Assembly: GCA_037445895.1 (NCBI GenBank)
Contig: JBBIJO010000002.1
Location: forward strand, 186,001-250,000
Direction: 5' to 3'
From: JBBIJO01 sp037445895
GTDB taxonomy: Bacteria; Bacteroidota; Ignavibacteria; Kapaibacteriales; UBA2268
Length of the DNA: 64,000 nucleotides
A program made the position numbers and the translations under genes. Shown piece after piece: positions 54,559 to 64,000 of the stretch (its first letter is position 1; each line of letters starts with the position of its first letter). Under the pieces are notes generated by a model, which saw nothing but the letters and a program-made list of their open reading frames with translations, ran no database searches and was not told the origin of the DNA.

Positions 54559-56544
54559 ATGCCTACGGAAACCAAAGGAGATAATGATTTTTTTATAAAA
54601 AAAATTATTCACAACATATTTGGAAAGCCAAAAAACCTTGATGACCCAACAATATTTCATAAACTTGCTCTAATACCCTTTTTTGCTTGGATAGGCCTTG
54701 GAGCCGATGGACTGTCTTCTTCGGCTTATGGTCCCGAAGAAGCTTTCCGAGCAATTTCGGGGCATACCTACCTTGCTGTCTTTCTTGCTATTGCCTCTGC
54801 GTTAACAGTATCTATCATATCCTTTGCCTATTCCAAAATAATTGAACATTTTCCGCACGGCGGCGGAGGCTACGTCGTCGCAACCCATACATTAGGAAAA
54901 CAAGCAGGGGTGGTTTCTGGTTCGGCTCTTATTGTGGATTATATTTTAACCATAACAGTTTCGATAGCAGCTTGTGCCGATGCTATTTTCAGCTATTTAC
55001 CTCCGCAGTTGCATCGTTACAAGGTCGCCTTTTCGGCAATTTTGATAATTATTCTAATTTATCTCAACTTACGAGGATTAAAAGAGTCAATTATTGTTTT
55101 AGCACCTATTTTCCTACTATTCGTGCTTACACATATATTGCTTTTAGGATATGGGATAATAAGTCACTTTTGGCAAATTAAAACAATAACTCAGAGTTTG
55201 AATTTAAACTTCGCAAAAGATTTAGAAAATATTGGAATTGTCGGAATTCTGCTTATTTTTATAAGGGCATATTCCTTGGGCGGAGGAACATACACTGGTA
55301 TCGAAGCTGTTTCGAACGGCATACAAACAATGCGCGAACCGAAAGTCCATTCCGGAAAGAAAACAATGCTCTATATGGCTCTTTCTCTTGCTATTGCCTC
55401 CGCAGGACTTCTACTGTGCTACTTACTTTTAGCAATAGAACCTATCGCGGGAAAAACTCTCAATTCCGTTCTTGCCGATTCGCTTTTTGCGAACTTTCCT
55501 TTTGCTAAAGAGCTTTCCTTTATAACTATTTTATCCGAAGGAGCATTACTTTTTGTTGCAGCACAAGCAGGATTTGTCGATGCACCTCGTGTTATGGCAA
55601 ATATGGCGATTGACCATTGGTTGCCGCGCCGTTTCGCTGCCTATTCGGAACAACTCACAATTCGCAATTCTATTTTAATGGTTGGAGCATCTTCTCTTAT
55701 ACTTTTGGTATATACCTACGGTTCGACAAGAGCATTGGTAGTAATGTATTCCATCAATGTCTTCTTAACTTTTTCGCTTTCACAATTTGGAATGATACGG
55801 TTCTACTTCGAAAGAAGAAATTCCAACATAAAATGGAAAAGACACGTTAGTATTTTTTTTATTGGCTTTCTACTTTGCTCAACAATTCTTATTGTTACTA
55901 TTTTTGAAAAATTTTTGGAAGGCGGCTGGATAACCTTACTAATCACTTGCTCGTTGGTTCTACTCTGCTATTCAGTGAAAAACCATTACAACAAGATTGC
56001 AAATTATATTAAAAAACTTGAAGATAACATTGAAAACTTGAAACCAAATAATACACAAAAACACCAGCCTTTGAGCAAAACAGATTCAACCGCTATTCAA
56101 CTTGTAAGCGGTTACAATGGATTCGGTATTCACACTTTTTTAGAAGTGATGAAATCTTTCCCACAATTATATAAAAATTATATTTTTGTTTCGGTAGCAG
56201 TCATTGACCAAGGTTTGTTCAAAGGCGGGGAATCTATAGAACATTTAAAACAATCTACTAAAGATTCTTTGGAAAAATACGTAAATTTGGCTCGAAGCTT
56301 TGGATACAACGCAGATTATCGGATGGACGTTGGAACAGATGTCGTCGAAATTGCTCCCCGAATTATTTACGAAATCACCAAAGAATTTCCAAATTCAATA
56401 GTAATATCGGGGAAATTAGCCTTTGGAACCGAAAGGTTCTACCACCGATTCCTTCACAACGAAACTGCCTATGCTATTCAAAGGAAACTTCTTTCGATGG
56501 GGATTACTAATGTCATTTTGCCAATAAGAGTATTGAACAAATAA
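54559..56544 (+). CDS. APC-superfamily permease with soluble C-terminal domain
   Basis: A 661-residue transporter, starting at ATG 54559 (AGAGG upstream). About 12 transmembrane helices occupy residues 45-480, with the APC motif GLGADGLSSSAYGPEEAF early and GGGGYVVATHTLGKQAG next, then GGGTYTGIEAVSNGIQTMRE. A soluble C-terminal domain (about 510-661, VSGYNGFGIHTFLEVMKSFPQLYKNYIFVSVAVIDQ) resembles the regulatory domain of KUP- and APC-like transporters. Substrate could be an amino acid or potassium; the sequence does not decide. Monocistronic, divergent from hpnC. Confidence 0.85.
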   Translation: MPTETKGDNDFFIKKIIHNIFGKPKNLDDPTIFHKLALIPFFAWIGLGADGLSSSAYGPEEAFRAISGHTYLAVFLAIASALTVSIISFAYSKIIEHFPHGGGGYVVATHTLGKQAGVVSGSALIVDYILTITVSIAACADAIFSYLPPQLHRYKVAFSAILIIILIYLNLRGLKESIIVLAPIFLLFVLTHILLLGYGIISHFWQIKTITQSLNLNFAKDLENIGIVGILLIFIRAYSLGGGTYTGIEAVSNGIQTMREPKVHSGKKTMLYMALSLAIASAGLLLCYLLLAIEPIAGKTLNSVLADSLFANFPFAKELSFITILSEGALLFVAAQAGFVDAPRVMANMAIDHWLPRRFAAYSEQLTIRNSILMVGASSLILLVYTYGSTRALVVMYSINVFLTFSLSQFGMIRFYFERRNSNIKWKRHVSIFFIGFLLCSTILIVTIFEKFLEGGWITLLITCSLVLLCYSVKNHYNKIANYIKKLEDNIENLKPNNTQKHQPLSKTDSTAIQLVSGYNGFGIHTFLEVMKSFPQLYKNYIFVSVAVIDQGLFKGGESIEHLKQSTKDSLEKYVNLARSFGYNADYRMDVGTDVVEIAPRIIYEITKEFPNSIVISGKLAFGTERFYHRFLHNETAYAIQRKLLSMGITNVILPIRVLNK

Positions 56545-56702
56545 GAGCAAAAAGAAGACAATTTAAAATTTTATACAGAGATTTCCATAGGTAAGTGATT
56601 GGGTTCACATTATGCTTTTCAAATTGGTAATACAATAAATAATTTTAAATAAAGTTTGGAAAATTACGTTAAATTAGATTTTTAAAAAAACATTGTTCGA
56701 AA

Positions 56703-58628
56703 ATGCGAATTGAATTTCCAAATGGTGATGTGCGAGAATTCCCGGAGGGAATAACTGCTTACGAAATTGCAAAGTCGATTTCGGAACGTTTAGCGAATGA
56801 ATCGCTGGGAGCTTTTTTCAACGGAGTAAAAATTGACCTTTCAAGAAAGATTAATTCCGACGGGAGCATACGATTTGTAACTTTCGACGACATTGAAGGC
56901 AAAGAAATATATTGGCATTCTTCGGCTCATTTAATGGCAGAAGCAATTTTGGAATTATACCCAGGCACCAAATTCGGGGTCGGTCCTGCGATTGAATGGG
57001 GATTTTACTACGATGTTGCTTTGCCAAATGGTCAAAAAATTGTTGCGGAAGATTTGCCTCGAATAGAATCGAAAATGCTCGAATTGGCAAAACGCAAAGC
57101 GGATTACGAAAGAATCGAGATTTCTTGGGCAGATGCGGTTGAGCATTTTAAAAAAGTAGGCGATGAGTATAAACTTGAACTTCTCGAAGGTTTAAAAGAC
57201 GATAAAATTACTTTCTACAAGCAAGGCAATTTCATAGATTTATGTCGCGGAACCCATATTCCAAATACTTCATTGATTAAATACGTAAAACTGCTTAGCG
57301 TTGCTGGTGCTTACTGGCGCGGCGATAGCAATCGCAATATGATGACACGCATCTACGGCATTACATTTCCTAAAAAATCTATGCTGGACGAATACCTTAA
57401 AATGCTCGAAGAAGCAAAGAAACGAGACCACCGGAAAATCGGCAAGGAATTGGAACTTTTTCTTATTACTCCAACTGTTGGCGGCGGCTTACCAATCTGG
57501 TTGCCAAACGGAGCAGTTATGAGAAGACTCATCGAGGATTTTTTGCGCAAAGAACAAATCCGTCGTGGATATGTCGAGGTAATAACTCCACACATCGGCA
57601 ATCTTGAACTCTACAAAACTTCTGGGCATTATCCGTATTATAAAGATTCACAGTATCCACCAATGAAGGTAGAAGAGGAAGAATATATTCTGAAACCAAT
57701 GAATTGCCCCCATCATCATCAAATTTATTTGAGCAAACCAAGAAGTTACAAAGATTTACCACTTCGCCTTTTTGAATTCGGAACTGTTTATCGTTACGAA
57801 CAATCGGGAGAATTAACAGGACTCACCCGAGTCCGTGGATTTACACAAGACGATGCCCATATCTACTGCACCGTTGAACAATTAAAAGACGAAATCAAAG
57901 GCGTTATTGACTTAATGAAATTTTTCTTCGGAATTTTCAAACTCGAATTTAGCTCTCGGCTTTCGTTCCGCGACGACGACGTAACAAAATACGGAGGTGA
58001 TTTAGAATTATGGGATAGGGCACAAAAGGAAATAAAAGAAGTTGCCGATGAAATCAATCTTGAATATAACATTGTTCTTGGCGAAGCAGCTTTTTACGGT
58101 CCCAAAATCGACTTTATCGTAAAAGACGCAATCGGGCGGAAATGGCAGCTTGGAACAGTGCAAGTCGATTACGTTATGCCCGAACGATTTCAATTAGAAT
58201 ACATAGGAAACGACAATCAACCCCATAGACCTGTTATTATTCATCGGGCCCCAGCGGGCTCTATGGAAAGATTTTTCTCGATACTTATTGAGCATTTTGC
58301 CGGTAATTTCCCGTTTTGGATTGCTCCAATTCAGGTTGCTATATTACCAATTGGGGAGTCACATCATCCTTTTGCAAATGAAATTTGCAATAAACTTGAA
58401 CTCTTAGGCTTTCGAACTAATCTCGATTTGCGTAACGAAAGAATAAACCGCAAAATTGCCGAAAGCGAGACCCAAAAAATCCCATATTCTCTTATTATCG
58501 GGAATAAAGAAGTGGAAACCCAAACTCTTTCTGTTCGAAAACACACACTCGGCGATATTGGGTCGAAATCAATCGACGAAGTAGTTCAATTGTTCCAAAG
58601 CCTGAATGTTCCGGGTATTATCGAATGA
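56703..58628 (+). CDS. thrS: Threonyl-tRNA synthetase
   Basis: Class II synthetase that charges tRNA-Thr. 641 residues: TGS domain at 1-60, editing domain (about 65-225) with HSSAHLMAEAI, catalytic core from about 270. Zinc ligands are in PMNCPHHHQIY, TQDDAHIYC and VIIHRAPAGSMERF; motif 2 is RYEQSGELTGLTRVRGF. C-terminal anticodon-binding domain from about 540. Its stop codon overlaps the truA start by four bases. Confidence 0.97.
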   Translation: MRIEFPNGDVREFPEGITAYEIAKSISERLANESLGAFFNGVKIDLSRKINSDGSIRFVTFDDIEGKEIYWHSSAHLMAEAILELYPGTKFGVGPAIEWGFYYDVALPNGQKIVAEDLPRIESKMLELAKRKADYERIEISWADAVEHFKKVGDEYKLELLEGLKDDKITFYKQGNFIDLCRGTHIPNTSLIKYVKLLSVAGAYWRGDSNRNMMTRIYGITFPKKSMLDEYLKMLEEAKKRDHRKIGKELELFLITPTVGGGLPIWLPNGAVMRRLIEDFLRKEQIRRGYVEVITPHIGNLELYKTSGHYPYYKDSQYPPMKVEEEEYILKPMNCPHHHQIYLSKPRSYKDLPLRLFEFGTVYRYEQSGELTGLTRVRGFTQDDAHIYCTVEQLKDEIKGVIDLMKFFFGIFKLEFSSRLSFRDDDVTKYGGDLELWDRAQKEIKEVADEINLEYNIVLGEAAFYGPKIDFIVKDAIGRKWQLGTVQVDYVMPERFQLEYIGNDNQPHRPVIIHRAPAGSMERFFSILIEHFAGNFPFWIAPIQVAILPIGESHHPFANEICNKLELLGFRTNLDLRNERINRKIAESETQKIPYSLIIGNKEVETQTLSVRKHTLGDIGSKSIDEVVQLFQSLNVPGIIE

Positions 58629-59407
58629 TGAACACAAAAAGAACCATTGTTTTTCTTATCGAATACGATGGGACAAATTACTCTGGCTGGCAAAGCCAAA
58701 AAAATTCTGTCTCGGTTCAGGAAACAATCGAAAACGCTTTAAAAGAAGTAACCAAGCTTAATCTGCATATAGTCGGAGCCGGGAGAACCGACGCCGGAGT
58801 CCACGCGCGGGGTCAAGTTGCACACTGCCGAATCGACAAACGATTCCCAATCCCCGAGCATAAAATAACATCCGCAGTAAATTCGGCTCTACCGCCCGAC
58901 GTTCGAATCCTCGATGCAAAACTCACAGACAAACCATTTCATGCTACAAAAGACGCAATTGCAAGACAATACTCTTATTATATCCATACCAAAGAGTCTG
59001 TATTTTTAAGAAACTACTCGCTTTATGTTCCTTTCGCAATTAACGAAAGGGAACTTTTTGAATGTGCAAAAGTTTTTTGGGGCGAACATAATTTTTCGGC
59101 TTTCGCAAAGAAAAACCCATCGACTAAAAATTATACTTGCATTATTGAAACAAGTAACTGGGAGAAGATTTCGAACTTCCAATACAAATATACAATTAAA
59201 GCCAATAGGTTTGTATATGGATTGATACGAAGTTTAATCGGAGTTATGTTGGATGTCGCTCGAAATCGCAGAACAATTCAAGAGGTCGAAAAAGCATTAA
59301 AAGAAGGAACAAAAAAATTCCAAAATCCTTTGTCGAAAGCCTGTGGGCTGTATTTCGAAAAAGTATTTTACCCGGAAAAAATAAATTTTTTTAAAAAAAT
59401 TTTGTAA
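58625..59407 (+). CDS. truA: tRNA pseudouridine synthase A
   Basis: Makes pseudouridine at positions 38-40 of tRNA anticodon arms. 260 residues. The catalytic Asp lies in GAGRTDAGVHARGQVAHC; DAKLTDKPFHATKDAIARQYSYYI and NRFVYGLIRSLIGVMLDV are the other family blocks. Two ATGs (58625, 58628) are possible starts. Coupled to thrS by overlap, a logical pair of tRNA functions. Confidence 0.96.
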   Translation: MMNTKRTIVFLIEYDGTNYSGWQSQKNSVSVQETIENALKEVTKLNLHIVGAGRTDAGVHARGQVAHCRIDKRFPIPEHKITSAVNSALPPDVRILDAKLTDKPFHATKDAIARQYSYYIHTKESVFLRNYSLYVPFAINERELFECAKVFWGEHNFSAFAKKNPSTKNYTCIIETSNWEKISNFQYKYTIKANRFVYGLIRSLIGVMLDVARNRRTIQEVEKALKEGTKKFQNPLSKACGLYFEKVFYPEKINFFKKIL

Positions 59408-59486
59408 TTAAAAATTTATTATTAATTTAGTGTGCATAATTTTTCACAATGTGGAATAAAGTTGACAAAAAATAAAAGGTTAGGTT

Positions 59487-60197
59487 ATGCTTTCAATAAT
59501 TACAGGTTTAATTATCGGTGTAATTTTAGCTTTGCCCCCGGGCCCAGCAGCAGTTACAGCGATTAAACTTGGATTAAGCAACAGTACTCGCCACGGAATA
59601 CTTTCCGGAATAGGCACCGCAGTTATGGACTTTATTTACTGCATAATAGCTGTCTTTGCAGTTTCTGCCGTGGTTAATTGGGCTTCGAATTTTTCGAACG
59701 ACCATCCTTTTATCTCTCTTGCTATTCAAATAATTATTGTTGTTTCAATTATCCTCTATGGAGTTTCTCATCTTAAAACTGAAAAAATCAGGTTTAACGA
59801 AATCTCGCACCAAAGAGCTCGATTTTCTCTTGAAAAACTTTCGGAAAAAGGTCCTTTCTTTATTGGTATTGCTATCGCCCTTGCTAATATCGCTAACCCT
59901 ACATTTCTTCCTTCTCTCGGATACGTTGCCCTACATATTCAAAAGCTTGGCTTAGTCGAAATTAACGCAATCAACAACGTATTGTTTTCGGTTGGTTTTG
60001 GGCTCGGAAATCTTTTGTGGTTGGCATTCTTAGTAAAAAGCTTTGTTGCATTCAAAGCAAAAATGTCCGAGGATTTCATTTCAAAAATCCACAAATTTGC
60101 GGGTGTTACTATAATCGGCTTTGGAACTTTCCTCGGCTATAGAGTTCTTGAAATCACAAAATGGTCCGAAATGCTCCGCTTCGTATTCGCTTTCTAA
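59487..60197 (+). CDS. LysE-family transporter
   Basis: A 236-residue membrane protein of the LysE/RhtB superfamily, with six hydrophobic helices. The signature is in ILALPPGPAAVTAIKLGLSNSTRHGILSGIGTAVMDFIY (about 14-50), matching the PGP and Gx4Gx3D pattern of the family, and GFGTFLGYRVL near the C terminus. Family members export amino acids. Substrate unknown. It stands alone, 79 bases after truA. Confidence 0.85.
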   Translation: MLSIITGLIIGVILALPPGPAAVTAIKLGLSNSTRHGILSGIGTAVMDFIYCIIAVFAVSAVVNWASNFSNDHPFISLAIQIIIVVSIILYGVSHLKTEKIRFNEISHQRARFSLEKLSEKGPFFIGIAIALANIANPTFLPSLGYVALHIQKLGLVEINAINNVLFSVGFGLGNLLWLAFLVKSFVAFKAKMSEDFISKIHKFAGVTIIGFGTFLGYRVLEITKWSEMLRFVFAF

Positions 60198-60398
60198 TTC
60201 TAGCGAGTTACATTATTCTAATTCTATCAAACTAAAAAGTAAGCATAACTTTGCAACCATTGTCATTCCTACTTAAGATTTAATTCTTATAGTAGGAAAG
60301 TGAAGTGTCTATCGAATAGTTTAGCCCCCTTTTTATTTCACTATTTTTCAAAAAATAGGTATCACAAAAGCATTCGTAATACTCAAAAGGAGAAAAAA

Positions 60399-63300
60399 AT
60401 GAAACATTCATTACCTTTTGAAAAGTTTTTACTTAACTTTTGTTTGTTATTTTTGGTTCTTTTTAACATCCCAATTCTCCAATCCCAAACTTCCTCGTGT
60501 GGTTGGACAATTTCGAGCAATACCTACTTTACGTTCAGCAACTCAACAAATACCCAAACATGGAATGGAACCAGTTGGGTTAGTGCTTTAGAAATTACTT
60601 GCACAGCTGCGGATGCTGTTTGGCTTACTGCACTCTTTCCTGTTACTACAAGATTTTGGGAACCTCTTTACAATAACGGAGCCTGTTGGGTAAGCATTCC
60701 ATCTTGGGACTCGGCAATAAGTAATTTTTCGCGAAAATTTAAGCAGATAGTGACGCCATCAGTTAATTTAACCAATGTTCGGATTGATTTCTGTGTCGAC
60801 GATTCTCTCGCTGTATTTCTAGACGGAACTTACATAGGTAGTGGTAGCCACTTCAACCGATTAAATAGTGTTAACCTAGGTAATTTATCGGCAACAACCC
60901 ACGAAATATCTTTTGAGGTTTTCAATACAAGGCCTCTTTACTTTGGGTTCATTTATGGAATTCGTGGGGATACTGCCAGAAGCGAGTGCGAATGGCCTAT
61001 CACCCGATTCGATTATTGCATCGATTCCTCATCTGGACGGTATCTTGTTTCCAATTCTTCGAATGTAAAAATGTGGAGCGGGACCAACTGGTTTGCTGCC
61101 GTTGATGTTCCCTCGACTACAGCCGATGGCATCTGGGGGGCGGGGCTGGGAATTCTCCCACCATATCCTTGGTATCCACTATACGACAATGGTGCTTGCT
61201 GGATTTCAAGAAATGCAAGTGGTCTTGCAGTTCGCGCCCCCGACACTTTGTATTTCAGGCATTCCTTTACACTTGGCGGAAGTACTTGCACACTTCACAG
61301 GCTTACAGTCGACTTTTGTGTTGATGATACTGTTAACATTTATTATAACCACACAGGAGCATTTGCCCCGCCTGGCGGAACCTTGGTTGGTTCTGGCAGT
61401 CAGTATGCCGCAGTAAATTCAGTTAGCTTCTTTGTTATTGGGAATAATGTAACAATAGATTTCGAGGTAATAAGCACACGAGCATCATATATTGGTTTGA
61501 TTTATGGAATTCGTTGCGAAGAAATACCTTTTACTTGCGACTCAATTCGAATAAATATTACAAGAGCAAGCCCCGCCGAAGACACCTCGGGTTGTTGTTA
61601 TCAGTTTAACATCTTTAACCCCTTTCCTTCGTCACTGCCTATAAATACGATTAACTTTGTTACTGTAGCACCTAATTCTATTTCTTCTGCGGTAGGTCCC
61701 GCCGGATGGACTTTGGTCAATCCTCTACCAAACACGCTAGCACGTTTCAACGATGTATCGCTACAGCCGGGTAATAATATTTTCACCTTATGTTTCACTG
61801 GTTCGAACCCAACTTGCACGGTCTATCTTTATTTCTACAACCAATGTGATTGTAAATATCCCTTCGACCTTTATTGCCAAAACTGCTGCGATTCTTTCAG
61901 AACAAACATAAGGAGCAGTGTTTACCAAATAAGCAGTCAATATATACTTTTAACTACAACATTCAATAACATACTTCCTAATCCAAATTTAGTAAGGGTT
62001 CTAAGCTACGTTGCTTATGCTAAACGAGGCCCCTACTTCCCCAACAATATGTTTTTCGATTTATGGAGGGCAAAAAGCACATACGGCACACCACCAAGTT
62101 GGTCATCCTGGCAACCACCTTCAACACCTCCTGGAACTCAATTGGGAAGACAAATTACGTTCCCGGCATTTGGATTAAGTGGAATATGGGGAACCCATCG
62201 AACGCAGCCTGGATTCTCGAGAGAATTGATTTGGGGAGATTACGATTTAAGAAATTCAACTCAAATTGGGGTAATTAATGGTTATAGCTTCCGCGCAATA
62301 TTTAAATTACCACCAGTCGCTGGACCATACGAATTTGTTAATTTCGGTATTCGATATATGTTTACCGATACTTCTTGTTGCACTTGCGATACTCTCATCG
62401 CATCTTCATTCGGAAGGAAGAGGACTATCGACCCAGTTCCAAGCACCATTATCCTCGATTCGGAAGAAAAAGGTAATATTACTATACTTAAACGCAATCC
62501 AATCGACCCCGAAGACTCGATGTTTGTCCCCCGTAGATATGATTTCCAATGTGAAATTAAAGATGCCGCAATACTACAAATCCGAGACTTGAGCAATGGA
62601 ACAATATTTTTACCCGATGAAAATGGAATTTGCAAAGCCACACCTATTTTGCAGAATGATTCTGGTCTTTTAGAAATTCATCTTTCCAACCCTAAGAAGC
62701 TTAATCGTATTCCGCTCAAAGTAACAGAAATACTTTTATTTGAGGGCGATAGCATTCCTATGGACTATCAAATTATTGCTCTCCACAAAACAACAGGCGA
62801 CGAATTAACAATTTATGACGATGGCAAACCAAAAAATCCCCAAATAGTTATGGTTTTGCTTAAAAACAACAATACTTTCAAAGAAAATATTTCCCATATT
62901 ATCATTAAGCCAAAAAATAACGAAAAATTAATTGCAGTTGGTTCGGATGCAATCAATTTGAAAGCCCAAATGGGGATTTACGCTCCCCAGGAGAAGGAAG
63001 AAGGGCTCAAAATATTACCCGAAGCGTTTACCGATTCAGAATCTTCGGAATTAGAACCACAACAAGAAATCAAACCAATTTATTTAGTCTTCGAACCCGA
63101 CAATGACAAAAACGCCGAATTTATTTTCGAAACCTACAACAAAAACAACGAAATAATCGCAGAAGGTACAATCAATATCCCAGTCACAGCAGTCCAAGAC
63201 ATAGACACGAAAAATGAACTCATCTCTAATCTAACTATTTCACCAAATCCATCGAGCGACTACATTTCTATTTCATTCTTTTCAAGTGACATTCTTCAAA

Positions 63301-63485
63301 ATGTTGCATTTAATATTTACGACCTCGGGGGTAAATTCATAGGCACAATACACAATTATAACTTTATCCCAATCGGAATTAACTCAATCCTCTATTCGGT
63401 TGCCAGTTTGCCAAGTGGAACATATATACTTCAAATCAAGGGTAACGAGTTCGAGTTAACAACTACTTTTGTAATAACGAGGTAA
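60399..63485 (+). CDS. Large exported protein with duplicated domain and T9SS sorting domain
   Basis: From ATG 60399 (AAAGGAGA upstream) a protein of 1028 residues with signal peptide (residues 8-32). Two copies of one domain follow (about 35-190 and 192-390), sharing the series CxW, YNNGACWVS or YDNGACWIS, VDFCVDD, GSGS, and GFIYGIR or GLIYGIR. Then comes a Cys-rich region (about 395-600) with GCCYQFNIFNPF, QCDCKYPFDLYCQNCC, a probable pair of the CCxxFN-type beta domains common in Bacteroidota surface proteins. The end is a T9SS type A tail (SPNPSSDYISISF, LPSGTYILQIKG). The role is likely surface adhesion or binding; no enzyme motif was seen. Confidence 0.8.
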   Translation: MKHSLPFEKFLLNFCLLFLVLFNIPILQSQTSSCGWTISSNTYFTFSNSTNTQTWNGTSWVSALEITCTAADAVWLTALFPVTTRFWEPLYNNGACWVSIPSWDSAISNFSRKFKQIVTPSVNLTNVRIDFCVDDSLAVFLDGTYIGSGSHFNRLNSVNLGNLSATTHEISFEVFNTRPLYFGFIYGIRGDTARSECEWPITRFDYCIDSSSGRYLVSNSSNVKMWSGTNWFAAVDVPSTTADGIWGAGLGILPPYPWYPLYDNGACWISRNASGLAVRAPDTLYFRHSFTLGGSTCTLHRLTVDFCVDDTVNIYYNHTGAFAPPGGTLVGSGSQYAAVNSVSFFVIGNNVTIDFEVISTRASYIGLIYGIRCEEIPFTCDSIRINITRASPAEDTSGCCYQFNIFNPFPSSLPINTINFVTVAPNSISSAVGPAGWTLVNPLPNTLARFNDVSLQPGNNIFTLCFTGSNPTCTVYLYFYNQCDCKYPFDLYCQNCCDSFRTNIRSSVYQISSQYILLTTTFNNILPNPNLVRVLSYVAYAKRGPYFPNNMFFDLWRAKSTYGTPPSWSSWQPPSTPPGTQLGRQITFPAFGLSGIWGTHRTQPGFSRELIWGDYDLRNSTQIGVINGYSFRAIFKLPPVAGPYEFVNFGIRYMFTDTSCCTCDTLIASSFGRKRTIDPVPSTIILDSEEKGNITILKRNPIDPEDSMFVPRRYDFQCEIKDAAILQIRDLSNGTIFLPDENGICKATPILQNDSGLLEIHLSNPKKLNRIPLKVTEILLFEGDSIPMDYQIIALHKTTGDELTIYDDGKPKNPQIVMVLLKNNNTFKENISHIIIKPKNNEKLIAVGSDAINLKAQMGIYAPQEKEEGLKILPEAFTDSESSELEPQQEIKPIYLVFEPDNDKNAEFIFETYNKNNEIIAEGTINIPVTAVQDIDTKNELISNLTISPNPSSDYISISFFSSDILQNVAFNIYDLGGKFIGTIHNYNFIPIGINSILYSVASLPSGTYILQIKGNEFELTTTFVITR

Positions 63486-63504
63486 ACTGCACGACCAAAA
63501 TTAA

Positions 63505-63538
63505 TAGGGGTAAATACTCGGCTGAGTATTTACCCCTA
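63505..63538. terminator. Terminator hairpin between convergent genes
   Basis: A 15-base-pair stem TAGGGGTAAATACTC with its complement, around the 4-base loop GGCT. Lies between the end of the large T9SS gene and the end of the membrane protein gene on the other strand. Confidence 0.8.
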
Positions 63539-63577
63539 AACATTTGTCAAATTAACTCAATGAAAATATTAAATATT

Positions 63578-64000
63578 TTATCCAAAAGAGGATTTAGAGA
63601 AATCCCCGACTTTAATTGCTCGACGTTTCTTATTTTTGAAATAGGTATAAATTATGTAGGCAATTGCCCCAATAATTATCCAAGTCATAAAAAATTTGCC
63701 CCAATCAAAAGTTGGCGGATAATACGAAATCGTTCCGTCTGGGTTAACAACTCGAACAGGCTGGGAATAGTAAAAAGCCGGATGGAAAGGCATATACCAT
63801 AGCCAAGAAGTATGCCCCATCAAATACCCCATCATTAACCCACTTGCATAATCGCCATAATGATTAACAATAGCATTTCTCGGCAAACCAGACATTTGCT
63901 GGGAAGTAATTCGTTGTCTTGGAATTCCATATTTTCGTTGAATATCGGCACGATTAAAAGTCGAAGTTGCCGTTCTACCAAAACTCGACCGAGGTGCGGT
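63578..64000 (-). CDS. Membrane protein of unknown function, C-terminal part
   Basis: The frame is open to the right edge of the window, so only the last 140 residues are seen and the start is outside. The visible part begins with a polar, Arg/Ser/Thr-rich stretch, then PRNAIVNHYGDYASGLMMGYLMGHTSWLWYMPFHPAFYYSQPV, a short VVNPDGTISYYPPTF turn and a single transmembrane helix (FMTWIIIGAIAYIIYTYF) followed by basic residues KNKKRR, so the C terminus is probably cytoplasmic. I do not recognise a family. It is the end of a gene that converges with the large T9SS gene. Confidence 0.6.
   Translation of the reverse strand, partial: TAPRSSFGRTATSTFNRADIQRKYGIPRQRITSQQMSGLPRNAIVNHYGDYASGLMMGYLMGHTSWLWYMPFHPAFYYSQPVRVVNPDGTISYYPPTFDWGKFFMTWIIIGAIAYIIYTYFKNKKRRAIKVGDFSKSSFG

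Overview
The window is a gene-dense, AT-rich bacterial chromosome segment. Several genes point to the Bacteroidota-Chlorobiota-Ignavibacteria-Kapabacteria group (FCB superphylum): C-terminal type IX secretion (T9SS) sorting domains on at least four exported proteins, choice-of-anchor/ASH-type surface proteins, a GWxTD-domain protein, a histidine kinase with an AHQLGTP H-box, and SufU-type Fe-S assembly. A flagellar export gate together with T9SS proteins fits an Ignavibacteria/Kapabacteria-like organism better than a typical Bacteroides. This placement is inferred from gene content, not from a marker phylogeny. No prophage, insertion sequence or CRISPR array was seen.

Layout. 1-9.9 kb: end of an M29-like aminopeptidase, an L,D-transpeptidase, a sensor kinase, hisS, two translationally coupled T9SS proteins (one a 1250-residue vWA/WD40/ASH protein) and a CbpA-like J-protein. 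10-15.5 kb: murI, an HD-GYP protein, a lone receiver, holA and an OmpA-like protein. 15.5-24 kb: one long Fe-S unit, Rrf2 regulator-sufBCDSU-sufT-ferredoxin reductase-sufA-sodB, ending in a hairpin terminator; nfu lies further downstream. 25-32 kb: miaB, mazG, a lipoprotein, a broken T9SS gene, an RSH alarmone synthetase with a degenerate hydrolase site, and tRNA-Pro(UGG). 32-37.6 kb: flagellar export gate fliPQR-flhBA on the minus strand. 37.7-45.5 kb: a tightly packed minus-strand run reading nucleotidyltransferase/pseudo-phosphomutase, ispF, sensor kinase, ruvX, GWxTD protein, rsmE. 45.6-49 kb: a T9SS-exported beta-propeller coupled to a TonB-dependent receptor, resembling a BtuG/BtuB pair. 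50-54.3 kb: minus-strand hpnC-hpnD-nuoE-rhomboid-like-deoxyhypusine synthase-like. 54.5-64 kb: APC permease, thrS-truA, LysE-type exporter, a large T9SS protein with a duplicated domain, and the 3' part of an unrecognised membrane protein.

The parts that deserve most attention are the propeller/TonB receptor pair, the reductase built into the suf operon under a candidate Rrf2 operator, three proteins that keep a fold but lose catalytic residues (RSH hydrolase domain, phosphomannomutase domain, rhomboid), the orphan nuoE inside a squalene-synthesis operon, and a strong excess of the tetranucleotide TCGA.
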